Shown here piece after piece: positions 33,739 through 42,847 of a DNA stretch of 64,000 bases; position 1 is the stretch's first letter; each line of letters begins with the position of its first letter. The stretch covers positions 24,990-88,989 of the forward strand of contig JACOMY010000007.1 in NCBI GenBank assembly GCA_014324045.1, read 5' to 3'. The DNA is from Rhodospirillales bacterium (GTDB lineage Bacteria; Pseudomonadota; Alphaproteobacteria; Kiloniellales; JACOMY01). The notes below the pieces were generated by a model. It did not search any database, was not told the DNA's origin, and was given only the letters and a program-made list of their open reading frames with translations. The position numbers and the translations under genes are program-made.

Positions 33739-34454
33739 GCGGGGAAACACTGCTGGCCGTCTCGGACCTGGCATCGGGCTACAAGGGCCGCGACGTGCTG
33801 CACGGCATCTCTTTCGAGGTGCCGGAGGGCAGCCTGATCACCCTGATCGGCCCCAACGGACACGGCAAGTCCACCCTGCTGCGCAGCATCTCCGGTCTTC
33901 TGCGCCCGCGCGCAGGTGGAATCCGACTGGGCGAAAGGGCGATCGCCGGGCTGCCGGCTGAAGCCATTGCCGCCCTGGGCGTCATCCAGGTGCCGCAAGG
34001 CGACATGCTGTTTGCGGACATGACAGTGCACGAGAACCTGACGATGGGGGCCTACCTGGAGCGCGACCGCAGCGTCATCCGACGGCGCCTGGACGAAGTC
34101 CACGCCATCCTGCCCAGGCTGAAGGAACGCGGCCGCCAGTTGGCCAGCACTCTGTCCGGCGGCGAACGCCGCATGGTGGGGATCGGCCGCGGCCTGATGG
34201 CCGGCGGCAAGCTGCTTATGCTGGACGAGCCCTCGCTGGGCTTGGCACCCATCGTCATCGATCGGGTCTACGAGGTAATCGCCGATCTCAAGGCATCCGG
34301 CCGCACCATCCTCCTGGTGGAGGAGAATCCCATGCGTGCCGAAGATCTGTCGGAGCGGGTACACCTCCTGGACAACGGCTACATCGTCTGGAGCGGCGCC
34401 GGCCGGGAGTTGAGCGAGCGCTCCGAACTGATCGAAACCTATCTGGGAGGCTGA
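33735..34454 (+). CDS. LivF-like ABC ATPase
   Basis: The 239-residue protein has Walker A GPNGHGKSTLLRSISGL, an intact signature TLSGGERRMVGIGRGL and Walker B LLMLDEPSLGLAPIV, as in LivF. ATG overlaps the preceding stop. It would form a heterodimer with the LivG-like ATPase and energise the amide importer. Confidence 0.9.
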   Translation: MSGETLLAVSDLASGYKGRDVLHGISFEVPEGSLITLIGPNGHGKSTLLRSISGLLRPRAGGIRLGERAIAGLPAEAIAALGVIQVPQGDMLFADMTVHENLTMGAYLERDRSVIRRRLDEVHAILPRLKERGRQLASTLSGGERRMVGIGRGLMAGGKLLMLDEPSLGLAPIVIDRVYEVIADLKASGRTILLVEENPMRAEDLSERVHLLDNGYIVWSGAGRELSERSELIETYLGG

Positions 34455-34466
34455 GCGCGCGCACGG

Positions 34467-35345
34467 ATGGACGTCCTTCCCTATATCCTGGTCACTGCCG
34501 TCACAGTAGGCGCCATGTACTCCCTGGCGACCCTCGGTCTCTCCCTGGTCTGGGGCGCCATGGGCATGCTGAACATGGCGCACGGCACCATGCTGACCCT
34601 CGGCGGCTATGCCGCCTACAGCGCGGTCACCACCCTGGGTCTACCCTGGTACTTCGGCTTCGTCGCCGCGATCCTGCTGGGCGCGCTGGTCGGCGCGATT
34701 CTCTACTACGGTCTGGTGCGTTTCATGCTGCGCAATCCGGCTTTCGAGACCAACATCATCATCGCTACGGTGGGCATCGCCATCGCGCTGGAGAACCTGG
34801 TGCTTAAGATCTACGGCGGCCAACCCCTGGGACAGCCGGTCAGCCTGCACGGCACGCTTCGGCTGGGGGTGGTACCGGTGCAGACCCAGAACATCCTGAT
34901 CGTGGTCATGTCGGTGACGATCATGGTGCTGGTCGCCTGGACCCTGAAGACCAGCCGGGTAGGCCGTGCCATCCGGGCTACCGCCCAAAACCGGGAGGCC
35001 GCCCAGTTGATGGGCGTACCTATCCGCAAGGTCTATCTGAAGGTCCTGGCGATCTCCGGCGCGCTGGCCGGCGTCTCGGGCGTCCTTCTCTCCTCCCTCA
35101 CCCAACTCTCGCCGCCGCTTGGCAACGATCCTATGTTGAAAGCCTTTATCATGTGCGTGGTGGCGGGCCTGGGCAACCTGCCCGGCAGTGTGCTGGCAGC
35201 CTTCGTGCTGGCCCTAGTCGAGGCCTGCACCCAGTTCTATCTGGGCGCGCGCTGGGGCTTTCCCGTCCTCCTGATTCTGGTGATCCTAGCCCTTATCTGG
35301 CGTCCCTACGGCGTTTTCGGCCGGACCCAGGTGACCCGGCTTTAG
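34467..35345 (+). CDS. LivH-like permease of the amide importer
   Basis: This 292-residue membrane protein has about eight hydrophobic segments and the LivH-type MGMLNMAHGTMLTLGGYAAY near the start, and ATAQNREAAQLMGVPIRKVY in the cytoplasmic loop that contacts the ATPase. It follows the LivF-like gene by 12 bases. With the next gene it forms the channel. Confidence 0.9.
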   Translation: MDVLPYILVTAVTVGAMYSLATLGLSLVWGAMGMLNMAHGTMLTLGGYAAYSAVTTLGLPWYFGFVAAILLGALVGAILYYGLVRFMLRNPAFETNIIIATVGIAIALENLVLKIYGGQPLGQPVSLHGTLRLGVVPVQTQNILIVVMSVTIMVLVAWTLKTSRVGRAIRATAQNREAAQLMGVPIRKVYLKVLAISGALAGVSGVLLSSLTQLSPPLGNDPMLKAFIMCVVAGLGNLPGSVLAAFVLALVEACTQFYLGARWGFPVLLILVILALIWRPYGVFGRTQVTRL

Positions 35346-35355
35346 GGAGCAGCCC

Positions 35356-36360
35356 ATGCTTAGCGGCGTTGCCCGCGATATCCTGATCGCCTTCCTCTTC
35401 CTGGCCGTCTTCGCCACCCTGCCCTTCGTGCTGGACGGGCGTTACTATACCGGCCAGATCGTGACGATCTTCTTCTACGCGGTGGTCGCCTCCCAGTGGA
35501 ACCTGGTGTTCGGCGTCGCCGGTATCTTCTCGTTGGCGCAGATGGCGCTCTTCGCCTTCGGCGCCTATGCCACCGCGATGCTGGGCTTCTATCTGGATTG
35601 GAGCGTTTGGGCAGCCATGCCGCTGGCCGGCTTGACCACCGTCCTGGTCTCGATTTTGATTGGCCTCGCCTGCCTGCGCCTGACCGGTGCCTACGTGGCC
35701 CTGCTGACCCTGTCGATCGCCCAGGTCGTGTATTTCCTGATCGTGACCGACACTGACTGCTTCGTGATGGAGGGCGTGCGCTGCCGACAGTTCACCGGCG
35801 GTGCCGTCGGCTTTTCCCAGTTCGGCGATCTCGGGACGCGCAAGGCCTTTCGCGGCGACTGGCTGACGGCCAACTACTTCATCGTGCTGGCCCTGCTGAT
35901 CGTCTCCATGCTCTTCACCTACGTAATCGTGAAGAGCCCCATGGGCCTTGCCTTCCGGGCGCTTAGAGACAACCCCGGCTATGCCATCTCGCGCGGTATC
36001 GGCCGCTTCAAGTATCAGCTTCTGGTGTTCGGGCTCTCGGCCTTCTTCACCGGCATCGCCGGGGGTCTCTGGGCCAGCCACTTCCGCGCCATCGGTCCCA
36101 ATCTTTTGAGCCTCTCCTTGATGCTTTTTGTGTTGGCGACGATGGTGGTAGGCGGCGTCGGGCGCTTCTGGGGGCCCCTGGTGGGAGCCATCCTGCTGGT
36201 CGGCGCAGACGAAGTCATGCGGGAGTTTGGCGAGTACCGCACCCTGGGTCTCGGTCTGATCCTCGCCGTCTTCGTAGTGGCCATGCCGCAGGGCATCGTC
36301 GGCCTGCTGAAGGCCGGTGCAGCATGCCTGCGCAGGCGTCTGAAAGAGACAGCGGGCTAA
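35356..36360 (+). CDS. LivM-like permease of the amide importer
   Basis: The 334-residue protein has about nine membrane segments and the LivM motif GVAGIFSLAQMALFAFGAYA, with FRALRDNPGYAISRGIGRFK as the coupling loop. It is the last gene of the formamidase-transport operon. ATG lies 10 bases after the previous stop. A hairpin follows the stop. Confidence 0.9.
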   Translation: MLSGVARDILIAFLFLAVFATLPFVLDGRYYTGQIVTIFFYAVVASQWNLVFGVAGIFSLAQMALFAFGAYATAMLGFYLDWSVWAAMPLAGLTTVLVSILIGLACLRLTGAYVALLTLSIAQVVYFLIVTDTDCFVMEGVRCRQFTGGAVGFSQFGDLGTRKAFRGDWLTANYFIVLALLIVSMLFTYVIVKSPMGLAFRALRDNPGYAISRGIGRFKYQLLVFGLSAFFTGIAGGLWASHFRAIGPNLLSLSLMLFVLATMVVGGVGRFWGPLVGAILLVGADEVMREFGEYRTLGLGLILAVFVVAMPQGIVGLLKAGAACLRRRLKETAG

Positions 36361-36368
36361 GATCGGAT

Positions 36369-36394
36369 GGCGTCGATGCAAAGGCTCCGACGCC
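36369..36394. terminator. Hairpin between the convergent importer and glycosyltransferase genes
   Basis: GGCGTCG and CGACGCC are perfect 7-bp arms around a 12-base loop, nine bases after the permease stop. The position between convergent genes suggests a shared terminator, though no T-run is present. Confidence 0.35.
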
Positions 36395-36438
36395 CTCCAG
36401 CTTTACTGCGTTGGAAAGGAGTGCAGGCACAGCGCGGC

Positions 36439-39400
36439 CTATTTCTTCTTGCCTCCTTTGGTCGGATAGAGGCTGGGCGTTTCGGCTATCTCCATGAGGA
36501 AGCGCCGGGCCTTCACCCCCTTGTCCGCCTCACCCAGGTGCAGCAGGCTGCCGCCGGCGGCCGCCCGGGTCACGATCTGGCCGTGCACTTCTTCCGACTG
36601 CGGATAGGCCTTGATGGAAATCCAGGCGCGGTAGATCGTGCTCCCCTCGGCATCGACGCCGATCGGCACCGCGGCGGCGAAAGACTCGACATCGCCGACC
36701 GCTGTGCTGGAACGCAGCAGCTGACCGCCGTCCAGATCGAACACAGCCTCGGCCCGCGGCCGATTCTTTACATCCGTCAGCCAAAGAGTGACGAAACGGC
36801 GGCCGCTGGCCACAAGGTCGATGGCCACGGTGACCGGTTGACCGGCCGTGATATGCCCTTTGATGGCACTGCGGTGAACCCGCAGCGATTCAGTCTCGGT
36901 CAGCAGGCAGAAAAAGTCTTCGGAGCGCTTTCCCACCATCTCCAGTCCGGCCAACTGCCAGTCGGAATTCGGGCGCCCGGCGGACGCCAACACCGATCCC
37001 GGGCGTGGTTGTTCCGCCGCCTCCCAGATCTCCAGACCCTTCTCTTGCGGATCCGACACGGGCTCTTCGTAAGCCAGGTTCTCGCCGCTTTCGAGGACCG
37101 CGGCCGCGATGGCGGGAAGCGCGGTACCGGCCGGCAGGGCCAGAAGATGGCCGCGCGCCCAAGGCAGGTCGGAGACCATCGGATAGGCTGCCAGGCGACG
37201 GAACGCACGCTCCTCCTCGTCTCCGATCTGCGGATGGTCTTCGGCCAGGCAAACCAGATAGCCCTCTTGCGTCAACTGCTCGGCCAGCGCGGCATGGGGC
37301 GCGCCCGCGCCGTCGTCGAAGGCCACGGCGGCTGCCTTGGGCTTCATCCTGCCGATCAGGCCGACAGTGACCTCGGCCAACGCCGGATCGTTCCCCACCA
37401 TGACCTCGACTGCCTTGACCCCGGCGGCTGTGCAGTAGGCCTGCACCTGATCCGTCAGTTCCGTCTCGCCGGCCAGGGCCTCGACATGCATGCGGGCCGC
37501 CAACTCGGGGGGATGTTCCTTCAATCGTGCAGAGGCGCGTTCGGCCGCATAAGCGCTGGCCGCGATGCTGAGCCCCTTGCCTCCGGCGCTCACCAGCTGC
37601 AGCGGCTGATCTTGCCGTGCTTCCAGCAGTGTAAAGATCTTGCCACCCCGCGCACCGTGCAGCAGCGCGCGTAGGGCTTCCAGCGGGCGTGCCCGTCCCG
37701 CTTGGCTGGGCTCAAACGGCCCAAGGAGTGCCACCGGCGCCGCCCCGGCCGCCGACGGCGGGTCCACCAAAGGCGCGGTCTCCGGGCCGGGCCGGCTGTC
37801 GATGATCTCCTGCGCCAGACGCTGCCACGAGTTGGCCTGGAAGTAGAGCGTTGCCGAGCTTCGGAATCCCTGAACCGGGCCGCCCTCTCCCTTCAGCAGA
37901 GACACCACGGCACGCGCCACTTCCGCCGGCGTTTCCCGGTCGGCGACGATGCCGCTACCGTACTTCCTGACCACCTCGGCCAGGAAGGTGCCGCGCATGA
38001 CCACGCTGGGCGTGCCGACGTAGAGCGCGTCGATGATGATGCCCGAGGTGCGGTCAGCGAAGTCCGGCGGCAGATAGGGCAGTACCACGGCGCTGCAGCT
38101 ACGCAGTGTCTCGATGAAGACGCCTTCCTCAATATGGCCTTCCAGCAGCGTGACGTAGGGATAGAGCGGGTCTTCAGCCGGATTGCCCTTGCGCGGGAAG
38201 GGGGAGGCCCGGAATACCAGTTCCACTGGTTCATCGGCCATTAGTTCGACCACCCTGAGGGCCGCCCCGTACAGCATCCCTGTCCCCTTCTCCGCCCGGT
38301 TCGTCGAGGGAAATAAGACGCGCTTGGTCGCGCGCTCCGGCGGCGGGGCGCGCAGCAACTCCAAGGCCCGCTCGTCGGCGATCAGCGGTGAGGGATGCGC
38401 GGCCACCGGCAGAGCGATCCCCGAGCGCTCCATAATCTGGCGCCGCTGGTGCGCGGTCATGCAGGTGATCGTCAGACGCGGATCGCGTTCGGCGGCCTGC
38501 AGCAGCCACATCCACTGCTTCAGGAAGCCGGCCTTCCAAGCTTCGACGGTACGAAACCAGAAGAGATTGACATGGGCGCTAACCCGCGGCCGCAGGCGCA
38601 GGATGCGATAGAGGACCGCCGCATGCTCCAGGCTGCCGCAATACATATAGATATGGACGCGCCCCGACGTCGCTTTCAGCGCACGGTCCACGGCCGCGGA
38701 GAACTCCGTCAAGACCTCGCTGCTGATCGCATCGATGTAGGCTTGGGTCTCTTCCGGCTTGTTTGCCAAGGTCCAGGAAAAGGTAAAGAGCGAGGCGTCT
38801 ACCTCCTTCGCGCCCTCGCCATTGCTGCCCTCCGCCATCTTCCATTCGGCGTTGGAGGCGATGCGATAGGCCAGCCCACCGGCTTCCACCTTGGGAGCCA
38901 GGCGCATCTCGTAGTTCCAGAAGTGCCCGATCTTGTCCTTCAGGTCAGGCGTCATCGAGAGGACGACCGGGTCGTGCTCGTCGACGCCGGCGGGCGGTAG
39001 AACGACCGGTTCGGCCGCGCCGCGGGCGCGCAAAGCAGGAACATAGGAGGCCGTCAGACCGACGACGGTCTTGCCGGCATTCTCGACAGCCTTGCAGAGG
39101 CGACCTACCACCTTGCAGTGCTCCAGATAGGCCTTGCCAGTCGGCATCTCGGTGAGCGCCGGAGCGGCCTGCAACAAGGCGGCCCTCTCGTTCGCCAGCC
39201 CCGCAGGCTCCAGCCGCGGCCAAGGCTTGTCGGCCAGCGCCGACGCCACGCCGTCGGAACCGCAGACCTCAATCCGGTCGAAGAGATAGGCCGCCAGCGG
39301 CAGCAGCAGATGGGTCAAAGCAGCCGGGCGATCGACCACCTTGAAATCTTGTGCGAAGTCGGGCTGACTCAGTAGCTTGGCCACCGACGGCACTGCGATC

Positions 39401-40194
39401 ACGCGCGCCTTCGCAGCCTCGCTCAGCCTTTCGCTCAGCGCCCTATAGTCGCGCAGCGGCACCACCAACCAGAAATCCTGGCTCTCCATTGCCCGAGCCA
39501 GTGCGGCGCGATAGGCAGCGGCATAGCGCGAGGGGCCAGCATAGAAGGAAGGACCGCCCACAACTACAGCCAAGGGACGATGGGCCTCCATCCAAGCGGT
39601 ATCGACGACCCGGTCGTTGCAGACGATGAAACGCCCTTCGGAGAGATCCAAACGCGCGCATTCCTGCAATGAGCGTCCGTTAGCAGCGATGTAGCCCGTC
39701 GCCGATTCGAGCCTGCCCTTAAGACCCTCCAGTTTGGTCTTCGAGTCTTCGATTAGCGCGTCGGCCGGTGGCGCAAGCGAGAGCGCGGCCTCCGCCAGAT
39801 CGCGTCCGACCGTCGGTGAGTGTGTTTCATCTATCGCCAAGACTGGGGCCGCGACTACAGCAGCCAAGTCCTCCAAGGTCTCGAAAGCACCGCCGTCCGG
39901 CTGACGCCACACCAACACGAGGTCGGCCGGCCTAATTGCCGCCTTCCAGGCGGCCCAGTCGGCCGGCGGCGGCGCCAACTGAATCTTAGCAAGAAGCGTT
40001 TGACTGTCGGACGCGGTCAGAATCTCGGGATCGATGTGCGTGGGTGCATGGCCCGGCAAGCTCTGAAAGGAAGCGAAGAGATCGACCGCCGCCACCGCAT
40101 CGGCATAAGCGCGAAAGTACCAACAGAGACGGGCAAGCGCCTCGCCGCAATCCTGCGGCCGTTCGAAAGCAGGAAAGACGACAATCTTGGACAT
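36439..40194 (-). CDS. Very large glycosyltransferase-containing protein (1251 aa)
   Basis: Started at ATG 40194 (MSKIVVFPAFERPQDCGEAL) behind GGGAG, the protein has 1251 residues and no signal peptide or membrane segment. Residues about 620-780 look like the C-terminal half of a GT-B glycosyltransferase (RASPFPRKGN, VVLPYLPPDFADRTSGIIID, YGSGIVADRETPAEVA). The N-terminal 500 residues contain repeated helical and Rossmann-like stretches, and the last 150 residues look like a beta-sandwich (VTLWLTDVKNRPRAEAVFDL). It is divergent from the GDP-mannose/fucose genes, so it probably builds a surface polysaccharide. The tail is lysine-rich (KGGKKK). Acceptor and donor are unknown. Confidence 0.65.
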   Translation of the reverse strand: MSKIVVFPAFERPQDCGEALARLCWYFRAYADAVAAVDLFASFQSLPGHAPTHIDPEILTASDSQTLLAKIQLAPPPADWAAWKAAIRPADLVLVWRQPDGGAFETLEDLAAVVAAPVLAIDETHSPTVGRDLAEAALSLAPPADALIEDSKTKLEGLKGRLESATGYIAANGRSLQECARLDLSEGRFIVCNDRVVDTAWMEAHRPLAVVVGGPSFYAGPSRYAAAYRAALARAMESQDFWLVVPLRDYRALSERLSEAAKARVIAVPSVAKLLSQPDFAQDFKVVDRPAALTHLLLPLAAYLFDRIEVCGSDGVASALADKPWPRLEPAGLANERAALLQAAPALTEMPTGKAYLEHCKVVGRLCKAVENAGKTVVGLTASYVPALRARGAAEPVVLPPAGVDEHDPVVLSMTPDLKDKIGHFWNYEMRLAPKVEAGGLAYRIASNAEWKMAEGSNGEGAKEVDASLFTFSWTLANKPEETQAYIDAISSEVLTEFSAAVDRALKATSGRVHIYMYCGSLEHAAVLYRILRLRPRVSAHVNLFWFRTVEAWKAGFLKQWMWLLQAAERDPRLTITCMTAHQRRQIMERSGIALPVAAHPSPLIADERALELLRAPPPERATKRVLFPSTNRAEKGTGMLYGAALRVVELMADEPVELVFRASPFPRKGNPAEDPLYPYVTLLEGHIEEGVFIETLRSCSAVVLPYLPPDFADRTSGIIIDALYVGTPSVVMRGTFLAEVVRKYGSGIVADRETPAEVARAVVSLLKGEGGPVQGFRSSATLYFQANSWQRLAQEIIDSRPGPETAPLVDPPSAAGAAPVALLGPFEPSQAGRARPLEALRALLHGARGGKIFTLLEARQDQPLQLVSAGGKGLSIAASAYAAERASARLKEHPPELAARMHVEALAGETELTDQVQAYCTAAGVKAVEVMVGNDPALAEVTVGLIGRMKPKAAAVAFDDGAGAPHAALAEQLTQEGYLVCLAEDHPQIGDEEERAFRRLAAYPMVSDLPWARGHLLALPAGTALPAIAAAVLESGENLAYEEPVSDPQEKGLEIWEAAEQPRPGSVLASAGRPNSDWQLAGLEMVGKRSEDFFCLLTETESLRVHRSAIKGHITAGQPVTVAIDLVASGRRFVTLWLTDVKNRPRAEAVFDLDGGQLLRSSTAVGDVESFAAAVPIGVDAEGSTIYRAWISIKAYPQSEEVHGQIVTRAAAGGSLLHLGEADKGVKARRFLMEIAETPSLYPTKGGKKK

Positions 40195-40697
40195 GAGGTA
40201 AAGCGCTCCCGGCAAGGAATTTCGGTTCGGTGCAAACCGGAGTGACAAGCGTGACTGTTGCCCAGTTGCGGTGCACTCTGTCGTTATCGGAGGGCGCACG
40301 CAAGACCGCCTTGGCCTCAGGACCGAAGTCAAGCGCCCATGCGGCATCGGGCAACGGACTGCCGCGCCGCGATCGGGGCGGAGGGCTGGCTGCTTTGGTC
40401 GTTTTTCATCGTTGCAGCCCCGCTTGCGATGAGCTAGGCAAAACCTGCCTGCATTGAGCGGTCTGCGCCTACTGCCCTACCGCATTCTGCGGTGCGGCAA
40501 TCTAACGGCTGCCGGCCCAGCCCCTCTTAGTGGGATAAGCGCCACTCTCTGTTCGCGGCAAGGTGCAGGCTGAACCGGGGGCAAAGTCCTACGGTAGAAA
40601 GCCTTCTGGCCGGCGGCAGCGAAAGCCGCAGAAACCTCACCATGTCGCAAACTCTAGGCAAAGCCGACGGATTACATAAAGGAAAGGAATTGCTGTC
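40195..40697. other. Long intergenic region between the divergent glycosyltransferase and gmd genes
   Basis: The 503 bases contain no gene I can support. A short hairpin ACCGCA-TTC-TGCGGT lies at 40479-40493. GGAAAGGAA before gmd and GGGAG before the leftward gene are ribosome sites. Promoters for both operons must lie here, but none stands out. Confidence 0.5.
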
Positions 40698-41780
40698 GTG
40701 GCCGATAAGAAAACTGCACTCATTACCGGTGTTACGGGTCAAGACGGTGCCTATCTCGCCGAACTTCTGTTAGAAAAGGACTACGAAGTGCACGGCGTGA
40801 AACGCCGTTCCTCTTCCTTCAACACGCTACGGATCGATCATCTCTATCAGGACAGCCACGAGTCCGATGCCAAATTCTTCCTGCATTACGGCGACATGAC
40901 CGATTCCGTCGGGCTTATTCGCCTGATCGGGCAGGTAAGGCCAACCGAGATCTACAATCTCGCTGCCCAGAGCCACGTCAAGGTGAGCTTCGAATCGCCA
41001 GAATATACAGCCAACGCAGACGCGTTGGGCACGCTGCGCATCCTGGAAGCCATCCGCATCCTGGGCGTGGAGAAGATCTGCCGCTTCTATCAGGCCTCCA
41101 CCTCCGAACTCTACGGCCTGGTGCAGGAGGTGCCGCAGCGCGAGAGCACACCTTTCTATCCGCGCTCCCCCTATGCCGCCGCCAAACTCTACGCCTACTG
41201 GATCACCGTCAACTACCGTGAAGCCTACGGCATCCACGCCTCCAACGGCATTCTCTTCAATCACGAGAGCCCGACCCGCGGCGAGACCTTCGTCACCCGC
41301 AAGATCACCCGCGCCGTGGCAGCCATCCATCACGGCCTGCAGTCGACGCTCTTCCTGGGCAACATGGACGCCAAGCGCGACTGGGGTCACGCCCGCGACT
41401 ATGTCGAGGGCATGTGGCGGATCCTGCAGCAGGAGGAGCCGGACGATTACGTTCTGGCGACCGGTGAGACCCATTCGGTACGCGAGTTCGTGGAGCGTGC
41501 CTTCGCCGCCGTCCACCGCAAGATCGTCTGGGAGGGCGAAGGCGTCGACGAGATCGGCCGCGACGCCAAGTCCGGCGAGCGCCTAGTGGCGATCGACCCG
41601 GCCTATTTCCGCCCGACCGAGGTGGAGCTCTTGATCGGCGATCCGGCCAAGGCCAGGCAGAAGTTGGGCTGGTCCTACACCACCAGCTTCCCCGATCTGG
41701 TCACCGAGATGGTCGCCGCCGACCTGGAACTGCTGAAAACCGAGCGATTGAGTCGCACGGCCTACGGTGTGCGCGAGTAG
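40698..41780 (+). CDS. gmd: GDP-mannose 4,6-dehydratase
   Basis: The 360-residue protein starts at GTG 40698 behind GGAAAGGAA. It has the short-chain-dehydrogenase motif [20 protein letters not shown], the catalytic STSELYG segment and Y-x3-K in [12 protein letters not shown], and [19 protein letters not shown] typical of Gmd. It converts GDP-D-mannose to GDP-4-keto-6-deoxymannose, using bound NADP. It heads the gmd-fcl-manC operon for nucleotide-sugar supply to the surface polysaccharide. Confidence 0.96.
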   Translation: MADKKTALITGVTGQDGAYLAELLLEKDYEVHGVKRRSSSFNTLRIDHLYQDSHESDAKFFLHYGDMTDSVGLIRLIGQVRPTEIYNLAAQSHVKVSFESPEYTANADALGTLRILEAIRILGVEKICRFYQASTSELYGLVQEVPQRESTPFYPRSPYAAAKLYAYWITVNYREAYGIHASNGILFNHESPTRGETFVTRKITRAVAAIHHGLQSTLFLGNMDAKRDWGHARDYVEGMWRILQQEEPDDYVLATGETHSVREFVERAFAAVHRKIVWEGEGVDEIGRDAKSGERLVAIDPAYFRPTEVELLIGDPAKARQKLGWSYTTSFPDLVTEMVAADLELLKTERLSRTAYGVRE

Positions 41781-41808
41781 CGGCAGCGGATAGCTGGAGG
41801 AGGCGAAG

Positions 41809-42777
41809 ATGGATAGGGAAAGCGTGTTCCCTCTGACCGGCAAGCGGATCTACGTCGCCGGGCATCGGGGCATGGTGGGCTCCGGCCTGGTGCGGCGTCT
41901 GGGCCGCGAGGACTGCGAGGTCCTGACCGCCGGCCGGCAGCAGGTCGATCTGCTGTCGCAGGCGGCCGTGCACGGCTACCTGGCCGGCGAGCAGCCGGAT
42001 GCCGTGATCGTCGCAGCCGCCAAGGTGGGCGGGATCCACGCCAACGACACCTACCCGGCCGAGTTTCTCTACGAGAATCTCATGATCGAGGCCAATCTGA
42101 TCCACGGCGCCCACATCGCCGGGATCGACCGGGTGCTGTTCCTGGGCTCGTCCTGCATCTATCCGCGCATGGCGCCGCAGCCCATGCCGGAAGACTGCCT
42201 GCTGACCGGCCCGCTGGAGGCCACCAACGAGTGGTACGCGGTCGCCAAGATCGCCGGCATCAAGCTCTGCCAAGCCTATCGCAAGCAGTACGGCCGCGAC
42301 TACATCTCGGCCATGCCGACCAATCTATACGGCCCCGGCGACAACTTCGACCTGGCCAACAGCCATGTGCTGCCGGCCCTGCTGCGCAAAGCGCACGAGG
42401 CCAAGCTGGCCGGCGACAAGACCCTGGCGGTCTGGGGCAGCGGCAAGCCGCGGCGCGAGTTCATGCACGTCGACGACCTGTCCGACGCCCTAGTCTATCT
42501 GCTGGCGACCTACTCCGGCGAAGAACATGTGAACGTCGGCGTCGGCACCGACGTCTCCATCCGCGAGTTGGCGGAGACCGTCTGCAAGACGGTGGGGCTT
42601 GAGGCCGAATTGGTCTTCGACCCGGTGAAGCCCGACGGCACCCCGCGCAAGCTGATGGACGTCTCGCGCCTGACCGCCATGGGCTGGACCGCGAAGATCG
42701 GCTTAGAAGAAGGCATTGGCCAGACCTACGATTGGTTCCGCGGGAGCTTGGCCGAGGGGGCAGACGTCCGGCAATAG
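41809..42777 (+). CDS. fcl: GDP-L-fucose synthase
   Basis: The 322-residue epimerase/reductase has YVAGHRGMVGSGLVRRL at the N-terminus, SSCIYPRMAPQPMPE, and Y-x3-K in NEWYAVAKIAGIKLCQAYRK. It turns GDP-4-keto-6-deoxymannose into GDP-L-fucose with NADPH. ATG follows GGAGGAGGCGAAG, 28 bases after gmd. The product implies fucose in the polysaccharide. Confidence 0.95.
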   Translation: MDRESVFPLTGKRIYVAGHRGMVGSGLVRRLGREDCEVLTAGRQQVDLLSQAAVHGYLAGEQPDAVIVAAAKVGGIHANDTYPAEFLYENLMIEANLIHGAHIAGIDRVLFLGSSCIYPRMAPQPMPEDCLLTGPLEATNEWYAVAKIAGIKLCQAYRKQYGRDYISAMPTNLYGPGDNFDLANSHVLPALLRKAHEAKLAGDKTLAVWGSGKPRREFMHVDDLSDALVYLLATYSGEEHVNVGVGTDVSIRELAETVCKTVGLEAELVFDPVKPDGTPRKLMDVSRLTAMGWTAKIGLEEGIGQTYDWFRGSLAEGADVRQ

Positions 42778-42847
42778 CCGGCGCGCGCCCGAACGCGAAG
42801 CGATAGGATGAACGAGGCCGGTGCGGCCTGACGAAGCGAGGACGCCC

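Noticed and set aside
35293-36381. 362-codon minus-strand ORF opposite the LivM-like permease
   Set aside because: Its very hydrophilic Gln/Glu/His composition is what the antisense of a membrane protein gives.
36367-37674. 435-codon plus-strand ORF opposite the large glycosyltransferase gene
   Set aside because: No ribosome site or family pattern, and the opposite strand has continuous protein-like sequence.
40479-40493. Short hairpin in the gmd upstream region considered as a terminator or operator
   Set aside because: A 6-bp stem of this composition is expected by chance in GC-rich DNA and has no T-run or repeat partner.
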